64,000 nt of DNA from assembly GCF_014651855.1 (NCBI RefSeq), contig NZ_BMXR01000001.1, positions 186,001-250,000 of the forward strand, given 5' to 3'. Both the position numbers and the translations under genes were made by a program. The DNA is from Saccharospirillum salsuginis. Its GTDB lineage: Bacteria; Pseudomonadota; Gammaproteobacteria; Pseudomonadales; Natronospirillaceae. Of this stretch, positions 9,443 through 18,319 are shown piece after piece (within the stretch, counting starts at the first letter, position 1; the number at the start of each line of letters is the position of its first letter). A model generated the notes under the pieces. That model searched no databases and was not told the origin of the DNA. It saw only the letters and a program-made list of their open reading frames with translations.

Positions 9443-10576
9443 TCACAATATCCCCGCCAACACGTTGTCCATAACCGAAACCCCACCGCCATAGGCATTA
9501 CGAGCCACCTCGAAACTCTGCAGATAGCCGTTGGCGTCGAACCGGTGCTCGACCTGCATGACGTACCAGGTGCCGCTGTATTTGTCGCCGATGCCGTCGA
9601 TGTCGACCGGATCTCCCGGGAGCAGGACATGGCCGTATTGCGTGCCGTCCAGTTCGCCGGTGGCCGTGATCTTCAACGATTCCTCATTGGCCTTCGCCTG
9701 GGCCCGGCCGCGCATCTGGTTCGGGTTGCTGTTGCCTTCGCGTTTCAGACGCCAGGCGAAATCGCCTTGTTGTCCCGAGATCTTGCTGACGTGGGTGTCG
9801 CCCAGTACTTTCAGGTCCGGTTCGACCGTTTGTTCGTTGGTTTCCGAGCCTTCGTCGGTGGCGACTTCGTAGACCACGGCGTCCGGGCGATGACCGTCGT
9901 CGTCGAGGTTGAAACTGACGCAGCTGGTACCCGGGCCGGCGTAGACGGTGATGGTCGGTTGGGCATCCTGGCCGAATCGCATGGGTCCGAAATAGAGTTG
10001 TCCATCGCGGAAGAAGAGGTCGTAGGCGTTTTCCTGGGCGCGTTTTTTCAGGAACTTGATGTCGGTGTCGTTCTGGTTGACGACGAGGTCGCTCTGGCCT
10101 TCGCCGGGGGTGTCCAATGCGCTCAGGTTGTTGTCGCTCAAAATGGTTTGCACGATCTCGCGGTCGCTTTTGGGGGTGTCGTCGCCCCAACGGGTGTTGC
10201 GTTCGGTGCGATCGAGCAGCAAGGCGGTGTCCTGGCAGGTGACGGTGACCATGGCGCTGCCTTTTTGCTCCGGAAATTCGACTTTGACCTGACGGATAAA
10301 GCCTTTGAACACCGGATCTTCGCGTTCGCCGAAGGTGGCGAGGATGTCGATGGGCGCCCAGGGGCGAATGCGGTCGTCGTCCTGGACGTTCCAGGTGCCG
10401 TTGTCGACGCGCCGGGTTTCAAAAGTCAGGGTGGCTTCGGCGCTGTCCTGACGGGGCGACACGACCGAGACATCGACCAGGGTGGCGTAGAGGTCGTCGA
10501 TCTCCTGACCGTCGATCTTGATGACGCAGCCGGCCGGGTCCCGGAATTGATCGTCGAGTATGTTCAGAAACGACAT
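9443..10576 (-). CDS. gp27-like hub protein (phage late control D/VgrG N-terminal type)
   Basis: The 377-residue protein carries the gp27/GPD hub pattern: an N-terminal beta barrel with CVIKIDGQEI and VSPRQDSAEATLTFETRR, then SDREIVQTILSDNNLSALD and IKFLKKRAQENAYDLFFRDG, the conserved hub helix region. The end, GTWYVMQVEHRFDANGYLQSFEVARNA, is also typical. It forms the trimeric hub under the tube in contractile systems. In Pvc8 and VgrG it is fused to the gp5 spike domain. Here the spike is a separate downstream gene. It starts 13 nt after the LysM gene. Confidence 0.88.
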   Translation of the reverse strand: MSFLNILDDQFRDPAGCVIKIDGQEIDDLYATLVDVSVVSPRQDSAEATLTFETRRVDNGTWNVQDDDRIRPWAPIDILATFGEREDPVFKGFIRQVKVEFPEQKGSAMVTVTCQDTALLLDRTERNTRWGDDTPKSDREIVQTILSDNNLSALDTPGEGQSDLVVNQNDTDIKFLKKRAQENAYDLFFRDGQLYFGPMRFGQDAQPTITVYAGPGTSCVSFNLDDDGHRPDAVVYEVATDEGSETNEQTVEPDLKVLGDTHVSKISGQQGDFAWRLKREGNSNPNQMRGRAQAKANEESLKITATGELDGTQYGHVLLPGDPVDIDGIGDKYSGTWYVMQVEHRFDANGYLQSFEVARNAYGGGVSVMDNVLAGIL

Positions 10577-10589
10577 GGCCGAACCCTCC

Positions 10590-10880
10590 CTATCCCTGTC
10601 TCAATGCGGGTATGAGGATGACTTCACCCACCCAGTCCGGATGCATCAATCGACCGCCGTCGAGCAATTCCGGGTTGGCGTCGACAATGCGCCACCATTG
10701 ACGGTCGTCGTTGTAGTAGTGGCGCGCGAGGTGATCGAGCCGATCGTTTTCGGTGACGGTGTGCTCGATGACGCCCTCCTTCGGTTCGATCTCGCGGGCA
10801 CGCAGTCCCGGGAAGGTGCCTTCGGTGTTGCGTGGCTCGAAAGCTTTGGCGTTTTTATAACGGCTCTTTTTCAACAGCAT
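10590..10880 (-). CDS. Small LysM-domain baseplate protein
   Basis: The protein has 96 residues. The C-terminal 60 residues have LysM form: EHTVTENDRLDHLARHYYNDDRQWWRI, then a VILIP end. In contractile tails a LysM module (gp53 or the C-terminal part of Pvc7-like proteins) joins the hub to wedges rather than binding cell walls. It sits between the CIS tube/collar gene and the hub gene, the normal position. It starts 15 nt downstream of the Pvc7-like stop. No signal peptide is present, consistent with a structural rather than envelope role. Confidence 0.83.
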   Translation of the reverse strand: MLLKKSRYKNAKAFEPRNTEGTFPGLRAREIEPKEGVIEHTVTENDRLDHLARHYYNDDRQWWRIVDANPELLDGGRLMHPDWVGEVILIPALRQG

Positions 10881-10895
10881 CTTGATACCTCCCGG

Positions 10896-11567
10896 CTAAC
10901 CGCCGCCGAATACACGCGACAGGACGGTGGCGGCGCTGCGGGCGGTATTGAGCCCGGCACCAACCGCCTGGCGGACCTGTTCGACCTGGTAGAAGGGGTT
11001 GTTGCCTTCGATGACCTGAAAACTGAGGTTCACATTGGCGCGGTACGGGCGCAGGTTCGGCAGGTGCGCGGTTTCATCCACCTGCACACTGGACAGGAAC
11101 ACCGGCAGGATGTGCGTGCCCCACACCAGCAGCAGGACCGATGGGTATTGGTCGCGTTCGAAAGCGCGCCCACTGCCCTGGCCGAGGCTGGCCAATGTCT
11201 GGACGCCACCCGGCCCCTGGGACTTGGGTTCGACCATGGAGCGGAGCGTATCGAGGTCCGGTTCGATGCCGAACTCGTTGGCGACGGCATGAGCGGGATG
11301 ATTGACGTCGGCCATCCGGTCGGTGGCATCGACCAGGATGTCGAGACTGAACTGTTCCGGTTCGACTTCGACGCCCTGGGCGACGCGATGGGTTTCCCAG
11401 GGGAAGGCGAAGTCGTAGCCGCCTCGGGTGCCGGGCGCGTTGCCGGTGGTGATGGAGATCGATCGGGTCCGGCTCAGTGTTTGCGGGTTGAATTCGAACT
11501 CCAGGATCAGGGGCGGCACGTTGAGACCGTATTCGACCAGAACGCCGCGCGTCACATTGGGGATCAT
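10896..11567 (-). CDS. Pvc7/Afp7-like contractile injection system tube-base protein
   Basis: The protein has 223 residues. It has the CIS-tube N-terminal pattern LEFEFNPQTLSRTRS (residues about 22-36), followed by EPEQFSLDILVDATD and a central SVLLLVWG segment. Family members form the adaptor between inner tube and hub. In several eCIS a LysM domain is fused at the C-terminus, whereas here it is a separate gene immediately downstream. It overlaps the 99-residue small gene by 4 nt, so it belongs to the same translationally coupled run. Confidence 0.82.
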   Translation of the reverse strand: MIPNVTRGVLVEYGLNVPPLILEFEFNPQTLSRTRSISITTGNAPGTRGGYDFAFPWETHRVAQGVEVEPEQFSLDILVDATDRMADVNHPAHAVANEFGIEPDLDTLRSMVEPKSQGPGGVQTLASLGQGSGRAFERDQYPSVLLLVWGTHILPVFLSSVQVDETAHLPNLRPYRANVNLSFQVIEGNNPFYQVEQVRQAVGAGLNTARSAATVLSRVFGGG

Positions 11568-11863
11568 GCGTCACCTCCTTGCGAGGACGGTCCGGTGCCG
11601 GGTATCGACGGGCTTTTTCCGGGTTGCAATCCGTTCGAGCGCTGCCAGGCCTGACCGTGCAGTTGCTGCGCCAGGTGGCGGGCCACACCGAGATTGGTGC
11701 TGTTGTGCGCCAGGTTGATCGTCGGTACAGCCATCGTCGGCCAGTCGCCGCTCGGCCAATCGAGCTTGGCGAGTTCCTGTCGGAACAGTCGATGTATCGC
11801 GTGTTTGCGCCGGCCGAGGCTGGCCGGCAACGTCAGTTCCAGTCGATCGATACTCAGGCTCAT
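11564..11863 (-). CDS. Small conserved eCIS-associated protein
   Basis: The 99-residue protein begins MSLSIDRLELTLPASLGRR, followed by a short helix (HAIHRLFRQELAKLDW), a beta segment and a helix with GVARHLAQQLHGQAW. Short proteins of this form, ending in an Ile/Val-Ala-x-x-Ile/Leu-Ala helix, are common between the ATPase and tube-base genes of eCIS loci. Their function is unknown to me. A competing frame at 11571-11870 is rejected because this frame overlaps both neighbours by 4 nt (ATGA-type junctions) and has a sensible composition. Confidence 0.7.
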   Translation of the reverse strand: MSLSIDRLELTLPASLGRRKHAIHRLFRQELAKLDWPSGDWPTMAVPTINLAHNSTNLGVARHLAQQLHGQAWQRSNGLQPGKSPSIPGTGPSSQGGDA

Positions 11864-13212
11864 CGTGCACTCCCGTCCTCGTTCTTCAGATACCCCGCCA
11901 AAGCGCCCAGTTGGGACGCACTGACCTGGTTTTGTTCCTTGGCCATTTCGCGCAGCACGGCTCGCGCAATGTGGGCGGTGTCGATGTCGGATTCCTGATC
12001 GGCCGCCAGGTAAGCCGAGTGCAGGGCGGCATTGCGAATCTGGCCGCCGGTGAGGTTGACTGCTTCGGCGATCTGGCGGAAATCGAGCGCGTCGGATATC
12101 GGCGCCCTGGGCGGCAACAGCCGACGCCAGAGTTCTTCGCGTTGCTCGCTGTCCGGGCGCGGGAACTCGACCACCATCTGGAAGCGGCGCAGAAAGGCTT
12201 TGTCGATCTGGCTGCGCAGGTTGGTGGTCAGCAGGCAGGGGCCGTCGTGATCCTCTATGCGAGCCAACAGATAGCTGACTTCCATGTTGGCGTAGCGGTC
12301 CCGGGCTTCGCGCAGGTCGCCGCGTTTGCCCATCAGGGCGTCGACTTCGTCGAACTGCAATATGACGCGGCGGCCATGTGTGGCATCGAACAGGCGGCCG
12401 ATGTTTTTTTCGGTCTCGCCGACGTATTTACTGACCAGCGCCGCCAGGTCGACCCGGTACAGAGGCCAGTCCAACTCGTTGGCCAGCACGGTCGCGGCCA
12501 GGGTTTTACCGGTGCCGGACGGGCCGGCGAACAGAGCCACCGGGCCGCCACACAGTTGACCGCCCCACTGGTTCACCACGGTATCGCGATGCTGAATCCA
12601 CAACAGGAATTCGCGCAGCATGGTGACTTGCTCGGCGGGCAGGACCAGCTCCCACCAGCCGGCCCGGCGCTTGACCGGATAGGCACCCGGCGGCGCCCAG
12701 TCGCCCAGCGAGCGTTTGAGCAGACGGGACAGCGCGAGATGATCGGGCTGGATGGCGGTGAACGGGTCGGTCCGGTCGCGGGTGATCAATCCGGCCTGTT
12801 CCAGACGCAGCAATGCATGCCGTACGGTTTCGAGATGGGTATCGGGAATGGCCAGCAAGGCGACGATCAGCGCTTCGCTAGGAGCCGGGTTCTGGTTGTG
12901 TTGCAGATCCTGAATCATCCAGCCGATTCGCGGTACGGCCTGGGGCGCGTAGACGCAGGCCAGCAGGTCCTGACAGAGACTGTCGTGAATCACATCGCCC
13001 GACTGTTCGAGTGTGTTCCACACGCCTGCTTCCCGGCCGGCCCGCACATCCTGTTGAACCTGCTTCAGCCGGTCCAATACATCCTGCGCCGGCCCTTCGC
13101 GCGCCTGCATGAAACACAGGCACAACAATTCGATGCGGGTCCATTCGGGCAACAGACCCAGTTCCTCGGTGCGGGCATCGGTGTGCGGGTCTGTGTTCAA
13201 TGCGGCGGTCAT
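11860..13212 (-). CDS. AAA+ ATPase of the injection system (Pvc15/Afp15 type)
   Basis: The protein has 450 residues. Walker A is GPSGTGKT at 230-237 and Walker B ILQFDEVD at 284-291, with a sensor/arginine-finger region RFQMVVEFPRPDSEQREELW further on. The first 200 residues form a helical domain of the kind that precedes the ATPase domain in eCIS proteins. Pvc15-like ATPases are conserved in nearly all eCIS and are thought to act in assembly or cargo loading. They differ from ClpV of T6SS, which recycles contracted sheath and is coded separately at 49.5-52.3 kb. It overlaps the DUF4255 gene and the small protein gene by 4 nt each. Confidence 0.9.
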   Translation of the reverse strand: MTAALNTDPHTDARTEELGLLPEWTRIELLCLCFMQAREGPAQDVLDRLKQVQQDVRAGREAGVWNTLEQSGDVIHDSLCQDLLACVYAPQAVPRIGWMIQDLQHNQNPAPSEALIVALLAIPDTHLETVRHALLRLEQAGLITRDRTDPFTAIQPDHLALSRLLKRSLGDWAPPGAYPVKRRAGWWELVLPAEQVTMLREFLLWIQHRDTVVNQWGGQLCGGPVALFAGPSGTGKTLAATVLANELDWPLYRVDLAALVSKYVGETEKNIGRLFDATHGRRVILQFDEVDALMGKRGDLREARDRYANMEVSYLLARIEDHDGPCLLTTNLRSQIDKAFLRRFQMVVEFPRPDSEQREELWRRLLPPRAPISDALDFRQIAEAVNLTGGQIRNAALHSAYLAADQESDIDTAHIARAVLREMAKEQNQVSASQLGALAGYLKNEDGSAR

Positions 13213-14237
13213 GGCGTACTGCTCCGGTACAGGCTGATCAGCAACGGATTGCTGCGCAGGGTGATCGGCGTCGCACCCGGGTGCGGTGTGTACTGACGCG
13301 TCACGTGCAACAGCAATTGCCAGCGCTCATCGGCTGGCGTCACGGTCAGACTCGGTAACGTCAGCGTCGGCAGGGCGACCGGAATCGACTCCGGATCGAT
13401 CACCTGCGAACTGACTGAAAGCGTCGGCCCGGCTTCCGTCCGCCAGGTATCGCCTTCCCAGACCGACCATTCCAGATCGACACTGGCACCGGGGTCGCCG
13501 GCGATCCACAGTGTCGGGTTGAACGAAGCCGGGGTTGTGCTGTCCACATCCAAAGTAAGCGAGGTGCGTATGTCGCTGCCGTCCACCCAGGCGATCAGCG
13601 GCGTCCAGGCCGGGTTGGTGATGGTCACTTCGCCGGTACGGGGTTGCGGTTCCTGCACGGTACCGGCGAACGGATCGTATCGACGCCCGATGTCGGCCCG
13701 GGTTTCCAATCCGAATGCGCCGACGCGCGGTGGTTCCGGTTTTTGGGTGTCCGGTTGCAGGATCGGCGTCAGCGAAAACTCATACAGGATGGACGGCCGG
13801 TAACTGGTATCGCCCTGGGTCGACCAGAGTTGGTTGATCTGTTCGTCGGTGGCCGGATTGAAAATGGCTTCCAGACGCACGTCCTGACCGTAAATGTTCA
13901 CGCTCGGCAGAATGCGCTGGTCGTGAAACAGCGCCATGATCAGACCGATCAGTTTCAGATCGCCCTCGCCCTGGGCATCGCCGTCCTCGGCCATGGCGGT
14001 GACCATGCAAAACAACCGGATACGCCACGGGTCCTGCGGGTGCACACCGGCCTGAAAACCGGACGGTTCCATGCGATAGAAGAACAGATTCAAACGGTCT
14101 TCGTCGTCCTTCTTGGTGATGTCGGCCGGTGAACCCAGATAGATTTTAATGCCGTGCGTGTTGGCCTGAATGCCGTTGCTGATGAAATCGGCCACCGAAT
14201 TGCAGGCCAGAAACAGGGCGGAGTCCGGTATGGCCAT
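13209..14237 (-). CDS. DUF4255 protein, Pvc16/Afp16-like tail terminator (cap)
   Basis: At 342 residues it is longer than DUF4255 itself. The N-terminal 190 residues match DUF4255/Pvc16_N: ALFLACNSVADFI, then an INLFFYR-type strand (RLNLFFYRMEP), and RIRLFCMVTAMAEDG. The rest is beta rich with WTPLIAWVDGSD and SLTLDVDST, a likely immunoglobulin-like extension. Pvc16/Afp16 caps the distal end of the tube and sheath and stops polymerisation. The gene starts 1 nt after the disordered-protein stop and overlaps the ATPase start by 4 nt. Confidence 0.85.
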   Translation of the reverse strand: MAIPDSALFLACNSVADFISNGIQANTHGIKIYLGSPADITKKDDEDRLNLFFYRMEPSGFQAGVHPQDPWRIRLFCMVTAMAEDGDAQGEGDLKLIGLIMALFHDQRILPSVNIYGQDVRLEAIFNPATDEQINQLWSTQGDTSYRPSILYEFSLTPILQPDTQKPEPPRVGAFGLETRADIGRRYDPFAGTVQEPQPRTGEVTITNPAWTPLIAWVDGSDIRTSLTLDVDSTTPASFNPTLWIAGDPGASVDLEWSVWEGDTWRTEAGPTLSVSSQVIDPESIPVALPTLTLPSLTVTPADERWQLLLHVTRQYTPHPGATPITLRSNPLLISLYRSSTP

Positions 14238-14238
14238 A

Positions 14239-15099
14239 TCACAGGCTCCTGATCAGGCGTTGACTGTCCGAGAGTGTCGATGTTCGACCGCGTCGTTTGG
14301 CGCGTTGCGGTTTGGGGTTTTCCTCGACGCGGATCACCACCTCGCCAATGTGTAAACGCGGGGGTTTGGCCTCGCGTTGGCCGGCGGGCGATCCGCTCGA
14401 CTGGGTCGGCGTTTCGGTTTGCTCCCGGCCAAGAGTGTAGCGGTGACTGTCGTTTGTGGGTGGCTCCGACGCTTTCGGGACATCGGTTGATGCGACCGAA
14501 TCGTCCGCTTCGAGCGCCCTTCCGGCCTGTCGGGTATCGCGTTCTTTCGACGGCTCCTCAGCCTCGCTTTCAAGGTGTTGCTCCTGCTCGGAAACCTGCT
14601 GCTGTTCAAGAGGTGACGTTGTGAGCGATTCGTGTTCGTTGTACACGACTGTCGGACGGTTCCCTGGGTCATCGAGCGAGGTATCGGCTTGCCGGTGTTG
14701 CGGCGTTTGCGTTGATTCACCCTCGACCGTCGACGTCGATGCCCGGGTGATGTCCGAATAATCGCGTTCTTTTGCACTTTCGTTGGACGGCGCCGATCCT
14801 GTTTCCCCGACATCGTTTCTTTCGAGGTTCGATTGAGCCTCAATCGTTCCCATTCGACGCTCGGTGGAATGACGCGTGATCCGTTCGAATCGCAAGGGCG
14901 ATTCAGGTCCCGAAGACTCAGCCTTTGCCGCCGTGCTTTTTTCCTCGACCGGACTTTCTGTTCGTGGCGATCGAGTCGATATCGTTTGTGGCGCAACCAT
15001 CGCCGGTTCCTGATGGGCCGATGGCTCATAGCCGGGAGTCGGCAGGTTACGCCGTGCATCCGAACGGACACGGGCGAAAAAACCGGAATGGTTCATCAT
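14239..15099 (-). CDS. Long disordered eCIS protein with conserved ends
   Basis: The protein has 286 residues. From about 20 to 245 it is highly hydrophilic, rich in Glu, Ser, Thr, Arg, Pro and Gln, without a predicted fold or hydrophobic run. The ends are ordered: an N-terminal MNHSGFFARVRSDARR helix, and a C-terminal LHIGEVVIRVEE strand motif (249-260) followed by a basic tail. The C-terminal motif resembles one seen in small proteins beside DUF4255 genes in other eCIS. A tether or length-control role is possible by analogy with tape measures, but this is inference. It overlaps the Cys-rich gene by 4 nt, so it is expressed with the structural genes. Confidence 0.68.
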   Translation of the reverse strand: MMNHSGFFARVRSDARRNLPTPGYEPSAHQEPAMVAPQTISTRSPRTESPVEEKSTAAKAESSGPESPLRFERITRHSTERRMGTIEAQSNLERNDVGETGSAPSNESAKERDYSDITRASTSTVEGESTQTPQHRQADTSLDDPGNRPTVVYNEHESLTTSPLEQQQVSEQEQHLESEAEEPSKERDTRQAGRALEADDSVASTDVPKASEPPTNDSHRYTLGREQTETPTQSSGSPAGQREAKPPRLHIGEVVIRVEENPKPQRAKRRGRTSTLSDSQRLIRSL

Positions 15100-15935
15100 T
15101 CAGCCTCCTGCCGGTTCAACCCTCGATCCTGATCGATCAATCTCAAATAATGCCGGCGCCGCTGCACCGGCAAATCCAGAATGGCCGCTTCGCTCCAGTG
15201 ATAACACCGGGCCAGGCGATGGATATCCTGCAACAGTGAATCGACCGGACGCGCCAGGTTGGCATAAGGGTCCAGCTCGACCTTCTGCTCGGCCCCACAT
15301 TCGGGGCATTGGGTTTGCATGACCAGACCCAGCTCCGGGCTCAGGGTTTCCACACGATCTTCGATCAGCCCGATGTCTTCATCTGACAGTCTCAGGGTTT
15401 TGGGATCGACGATCGTTTCACCGTTCACCGACTGGATCAGCCGGCGCGCCATCCACAGATCCGGTTCGTCCTGTTCCGGCTGTTCAGCCAGCGCGGACTG
15501 TACAGCGCCATCGGGCACTTTGATGTGTGTTGTGCCACACGACAGCTCCAATTCCGCGACCGGGAACCCCTCGCCCGCCGGTTTAATGGGCAGATCTTGC
15601 CAGTTCAGCGCGAAGTCGTACGGCGCATCGCACGCATGACAATCGGCACTGAACCAGGTGGGTTGATCGGGGTCCGAACGGCACGCCAGTCGCCACTGCA
15701 CCGCCAGAAATTGACGATCGGCCACGCAGAGTTCGGCGACGGTGCCGGGCGTCGGCTTTTCGCCCGCCAGTTCGTCCAGCACCGTCGACAGAGCATCGCT
15801 GATCCAGCGCGGGTGGTTCACCGCCGCAGCCAGGCCATCGTGCAAACGCAGGTCAAGTTCACCCCGGGGCCGGGCCAGTTTGAAATCGCGACGACGCTGT
15901 TGCGCGCGGATCAATCCGCCGGGCAACACGGTCAT
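15096..15935 (-). CDS. T4 gp26-like baseplate protein with two CxxC pairs
   Basis: The 279-residue protein contains Cys99-x2-Cys102 (DCHACDAP) and Cys210-x2-Cys213 (QCPECGAE), likely a split zinc ribbon. The end DIHRLARCYHWSEAAILDLP (about 237-256) followed by RRRHYL is the pattern of the T4 gp26/T4_baseplate family found in phages and eCIS. The assignment of exact role is uncertain. Candidates are a baseplate hub component or an assembly factor. It overlaps the tube gene by 4 nt upstream and the disordered gene by 4 nt downstream. Confidence 0.7.
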   Translation of the reverse strand: MTVLPGGLIRAQQRRRDFKLARPRGELDLRLHDGLAAAVNHPRWISDALSTVLDELAGEKPTPGTVAELCVADRQFLAVQWRLACRSDPDQPTWFSADCHACDAPYDFALNWQDLPIKPAGEGFPVAELELSCGTTHIKVPDGAVQSALAEQPEQDEPDLWMARRLIQSVNGETIVDPKTLRLSDEDIGLIEDRVETLSPELGLVMQTQCPECGAEQKVELDPYANLARPVDSLLQDIHRLARCYHWSEAAILDLPVQRRRHYLRLIDQDRGLNRQEAE

Positions 15936-16441
15936 TCTTCCGTCGGCTCCTGTACCGCGGTGTCGCGTTCCCAGCCCTCGTGCTGGACGGTGATGGTCTG
16001 TATACCGACCGCGTTCATGGTGCCGGCGTCGAACTCCGGCAGCGCCTGGAATTCGGACACCCAGGCCCGATAGACCTTGTAGGACATCGCGACCACGCCC
16101 TGCAGATTCAACACATTCAGCACGATGTCCTTACGGTATTCCTTCAACGACATGGCCGAATTGCCTTGAATGTTGTTGACGCGGTTGGCCCAGTTTTCGA
16201 AAACCGGGTCGTGGGTCAGTCCTTGTTCCAGCGTGATGGGTTCGTAGCTGGTGCCACCGGGCATGACCCGTTCGTGCGCCGGGTCACCGGCGGTGCGCCA
16301 TTTGACGGCTTCGGTGCTCTTTTTCAGCACGCTCATTTTTTTAAGACCGGCGACCGGCTGGCCGTCGATGATGACCTGGAACATGAATGTCCGGTACGGG
16401 TCGTAGCGGTGCGCATTGACCGGGAACAATGGGGCTGCCAT
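15932..16441 (-). CDS. Inner tube protein (gp19/Hcp-like, Pvc1/Afp1 type)
   Basis: The protein has 169 residues. Residues 12-70 (DPYRTFMFQVIIDGQPVAG, LKKMSVLKKST, GGTSYEPITLEQGL) match the phage-type tail tube family shared by T4 gp19, Afp1/5 and Hcp. DPVFENWANRVNN and the ending IQTITVQHEGWERD complete the beta barrel. It forms the hexameric tube that the sheath drives outward. Only one tube gene of this kind is in the window, whereas Afp and PVC have several. It follows the sheath gene after 59 nt. Confidence 0.92.
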   Translation of the reverse strand: MAAPLFPVNAHRYDPYRTFMFQVIIDGQPVAGLKKMSVLKKSTEAVKWRTAGDPAHERVMPGGTSYEPITLEQGLTHDPVFENWANRVNNIQGNSAMSLKEYRKDIVLNVLNLQGVVAMSYKVYRAWVSEFQALPEFDAGTMNAVGIQTITVQHEGWERDTAVQEPTEE

Positions 16442-16500
16442 AGCGGTTCTCCTTCGCCTGCCGGTATCGGACGATCAACGGCCGACACCGGTGGGTGTCA

Positions 16501-18072
16501 TTATTGTTGGTTGACTTTCTGCTGAATGCGCAGGATGACGAACTCGGCCGGTTTCAGCGGTGCGAAACCGACGACGATGATCACCTGGCCCCGGTCGATA
16601 TCACCCTGGGTCATGGTGTCGCCGAGGCCGCATCGCACGAAGTAGGCGTCGTTCGCCGTCGTGCCCTGAAAGGCACCGGCGCGAAACAGGCTGTTCATGA
16701 AGGAACCGATGTTGATGCGCAGCGAACTCCACAAGGGATCGGCATTGGGTTCGAAAACCGCCCATTGAATGCCGTTGTAGATGCTTTGCTCGATGTAGAT
16801 GGCGGTGCGTCGAACCGGGACATAACGCCATTCGGGGCTAGCCTTGGTGGCCAGGGTGCGAGCGCCCCAGACGACGCGACCGTAGCCGGCACGATGGCGG
16901 ATGCAGTTAACGCCAAGGGGGTTGAGCACACTTTGTTCGAGGTCTTCCACATTGTACTGCAGACCGGCGGCATTGATGCGCGCCTCGACGCCCGCCGGGG
17001 CTTTCCAGACACCGCGTTTGCCATCGGTCTGGGTCCACAAACCAGCCGCGATCGATGACGGCGGAATGTTGATGGTGGATGGTGCCGTCGGGTTTCGATC
17101 GGGATCGTAAAGCGGATTGCGAACGGTCACCCAGGGATAATACAACGCCGTATACGTCGAGGTCGGCAAACTCATGTCGGTGACTTCCACCGGCGTGTCC
17201 AGCTCCGGTGTGTCGGGCGGATCGACAATCAGAACGGATCGGCCGTGCGTTTCGCAAAACGTCACCGTATTGCTGATGACGGCATTGCCCGTGCCGTCGT
17301 TGGCCCATTGCTCACCCGGCAGCACCATGATGGAAAAATCACGGTATTTGCGCAGCGTCGTATTGTAAAAACTGGTGTAATCGGCCGCATCCGGTGTTCC
17401 GGAGCTGCCGGCGGTATCGGTATTGAGCTGGGTTCCGTTGGGCAGCGTCTCATCGGGCCGCCCGGAAGCACCCGCCTCGAGGCTGACTTGTATCAGGTTG
17501 GAACCGCCGTTGATGACTTTTTCGAAAAAGGTATCGTCGGTCGGATCGGTCGTCAGCCCTTCGAACGTTTCACCGTGCAACGCCTCAAACGGACCGGTGT
17601 TGTTTTCACGCGTACCAACCGTCAGGTTGAATTCATCCGCCGTCGCACCATGCTCGATCAGAATATGAAGATCGTTAGCCCAGGCACCCACGCTGCTGGC
17701 AGAAACGGTCAACACGTCGCCCGAGCCGTTGCCCAATGTTGTGGACGCGGCGACCGGCGTCGTGTCGGCATCCACCACGCGGCAGATATACGCCGCTTGT
17801 CCACCGTTTTGGTAGAACGCGCGTACCGCGAGTGCCATATGGTCGGTCGGATTACCGGATCCATCGGTTGTTGGGGACACCCCCGTACCTGAGGTCGGGT
17901 CAGCGAAGTGGGCGACATAATCGTCCCAACTGCCGATACGAACGGGTTCATTGGCGGGGCCACGGAACGGACGTCCGACGAAGGCCGTGACCGAAGTCGG
18001 CACGCCCTCGATCGGGCGAGCGCCACTGGGGATTTCTTCGATATAAACGCCCGGGGTGAGATAACTTGGCAT
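16501..18072 (-). CDS. Contractile sheath protein
   Basis: The 523-residue protein starts at the ATG at 18072, chosen because GGAGGC sits 7 nt upstream and the protein then begins MPSYLTPGVYIEEIPSG, the standard sheath N-terminus. An upstream ATG at 18114 lacks this and would add 14 unrelated residues. The C-terminal domain (VVWGARTLA, YVPVRRTAIYIEQSI, VIIVVGFAPLKPAEFVILRI) is the conserved sheath handshake region. Sheath subunits surround the tube and contract on firing. Only one sheath gene is present. This is the first gene of the cluster. Confidence 0.94.
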   Translation of the reverse strand: MPSYLTPGVYIEEIPSGARPIEGVPTSVTAFVGRPFRGPANEPVRIGSWDDYVAHFADPTSGTGVSPTTDGSGNPTDHMALAVRAFYQNGGQAAYICRVVDADTTPVAASTTLGNGSGDVLTVSASSVGAWANDLHILIEHGATADEFNLTVGTRENNTGPFEALHGETFEGLTTDPTDDTFFEKVINGGSNLIQVSLEAGASGRPDETLPNGTQLNTDTAGSSGTPDAADYTSFYNTTLRKYRDFSIMVLPGEQWANDGTGNAVISNTVTFCETHGRSVLIVDPPDTPELDTPVEVTDMSLPTSTYTALYYPWVTVRNPLYDPDRNPTAPSTINIPPSSIAAGLWTQTDGKRGVWKAPAGVEARINAAGLQYNVEDLEQSVLNPLGVNCIRHRAGYGRVVWGARTLATKASPEWRYVPVRRTAIYIEQSIYNGIQWAVFEPNADPLWSSLRINIGSFMNSLFRAGAFQGTTANDAYFVRCGLGDTMTQGDIDRGQVIIVVGFAPLKPAEFVILRIQQKVNQQ

Positions 18073-18290
18073 GCGGTTGCCTCCGGTTATCCGAACCGGG
18101 CAAAAGAACCGCATACTCCTCAGATGCCCGATCCAGTGTCAGTTTCCATTCGGTGCCAGAGCCGGCGAACGGATGGCTCTTGCGTCCCTCATATTCCAGA
18201 TCACTGAAGGCTGGAAATCTGAGTCGCGACGTTCCGCTACTCCAATCTACGACGATTCGTTACAGCGTGACGACCACTACAGATTCGCGG

Positions 18291-18307
18291 AGTCCTCAAC
18301 GAGGACT
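18291..18307. promoter_or_regulatory. Inverted repeat in eCIS leader, possible operator
   Basis: AGTCCTCAACGAGGACT is a perfect 7-bp inverted repeat with a 3-bp centre, lying 219 bp upstream of the sheath start and just downstream of a candidate promoter. It could be an operator or a leader hairpin. No family of regulator is suggested by the sequence. Confidence 0.4.
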
Positions 18308-18319
18308 TCAATCACAACA

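Noticed and set aside
8826..9446. Open frame of 206 residues in the hub/spike gap
   Set aside because: It reads through three repeats, and its peptide recurs wherever class A repeats are translated (the IHGGLTAAS pattern).
11571..11870. Alternative 99-residue frame over the small eCIS gene
   Set aside because: The frame at 11564-11863 has the family-like opening and coupled overlaps on both sides.
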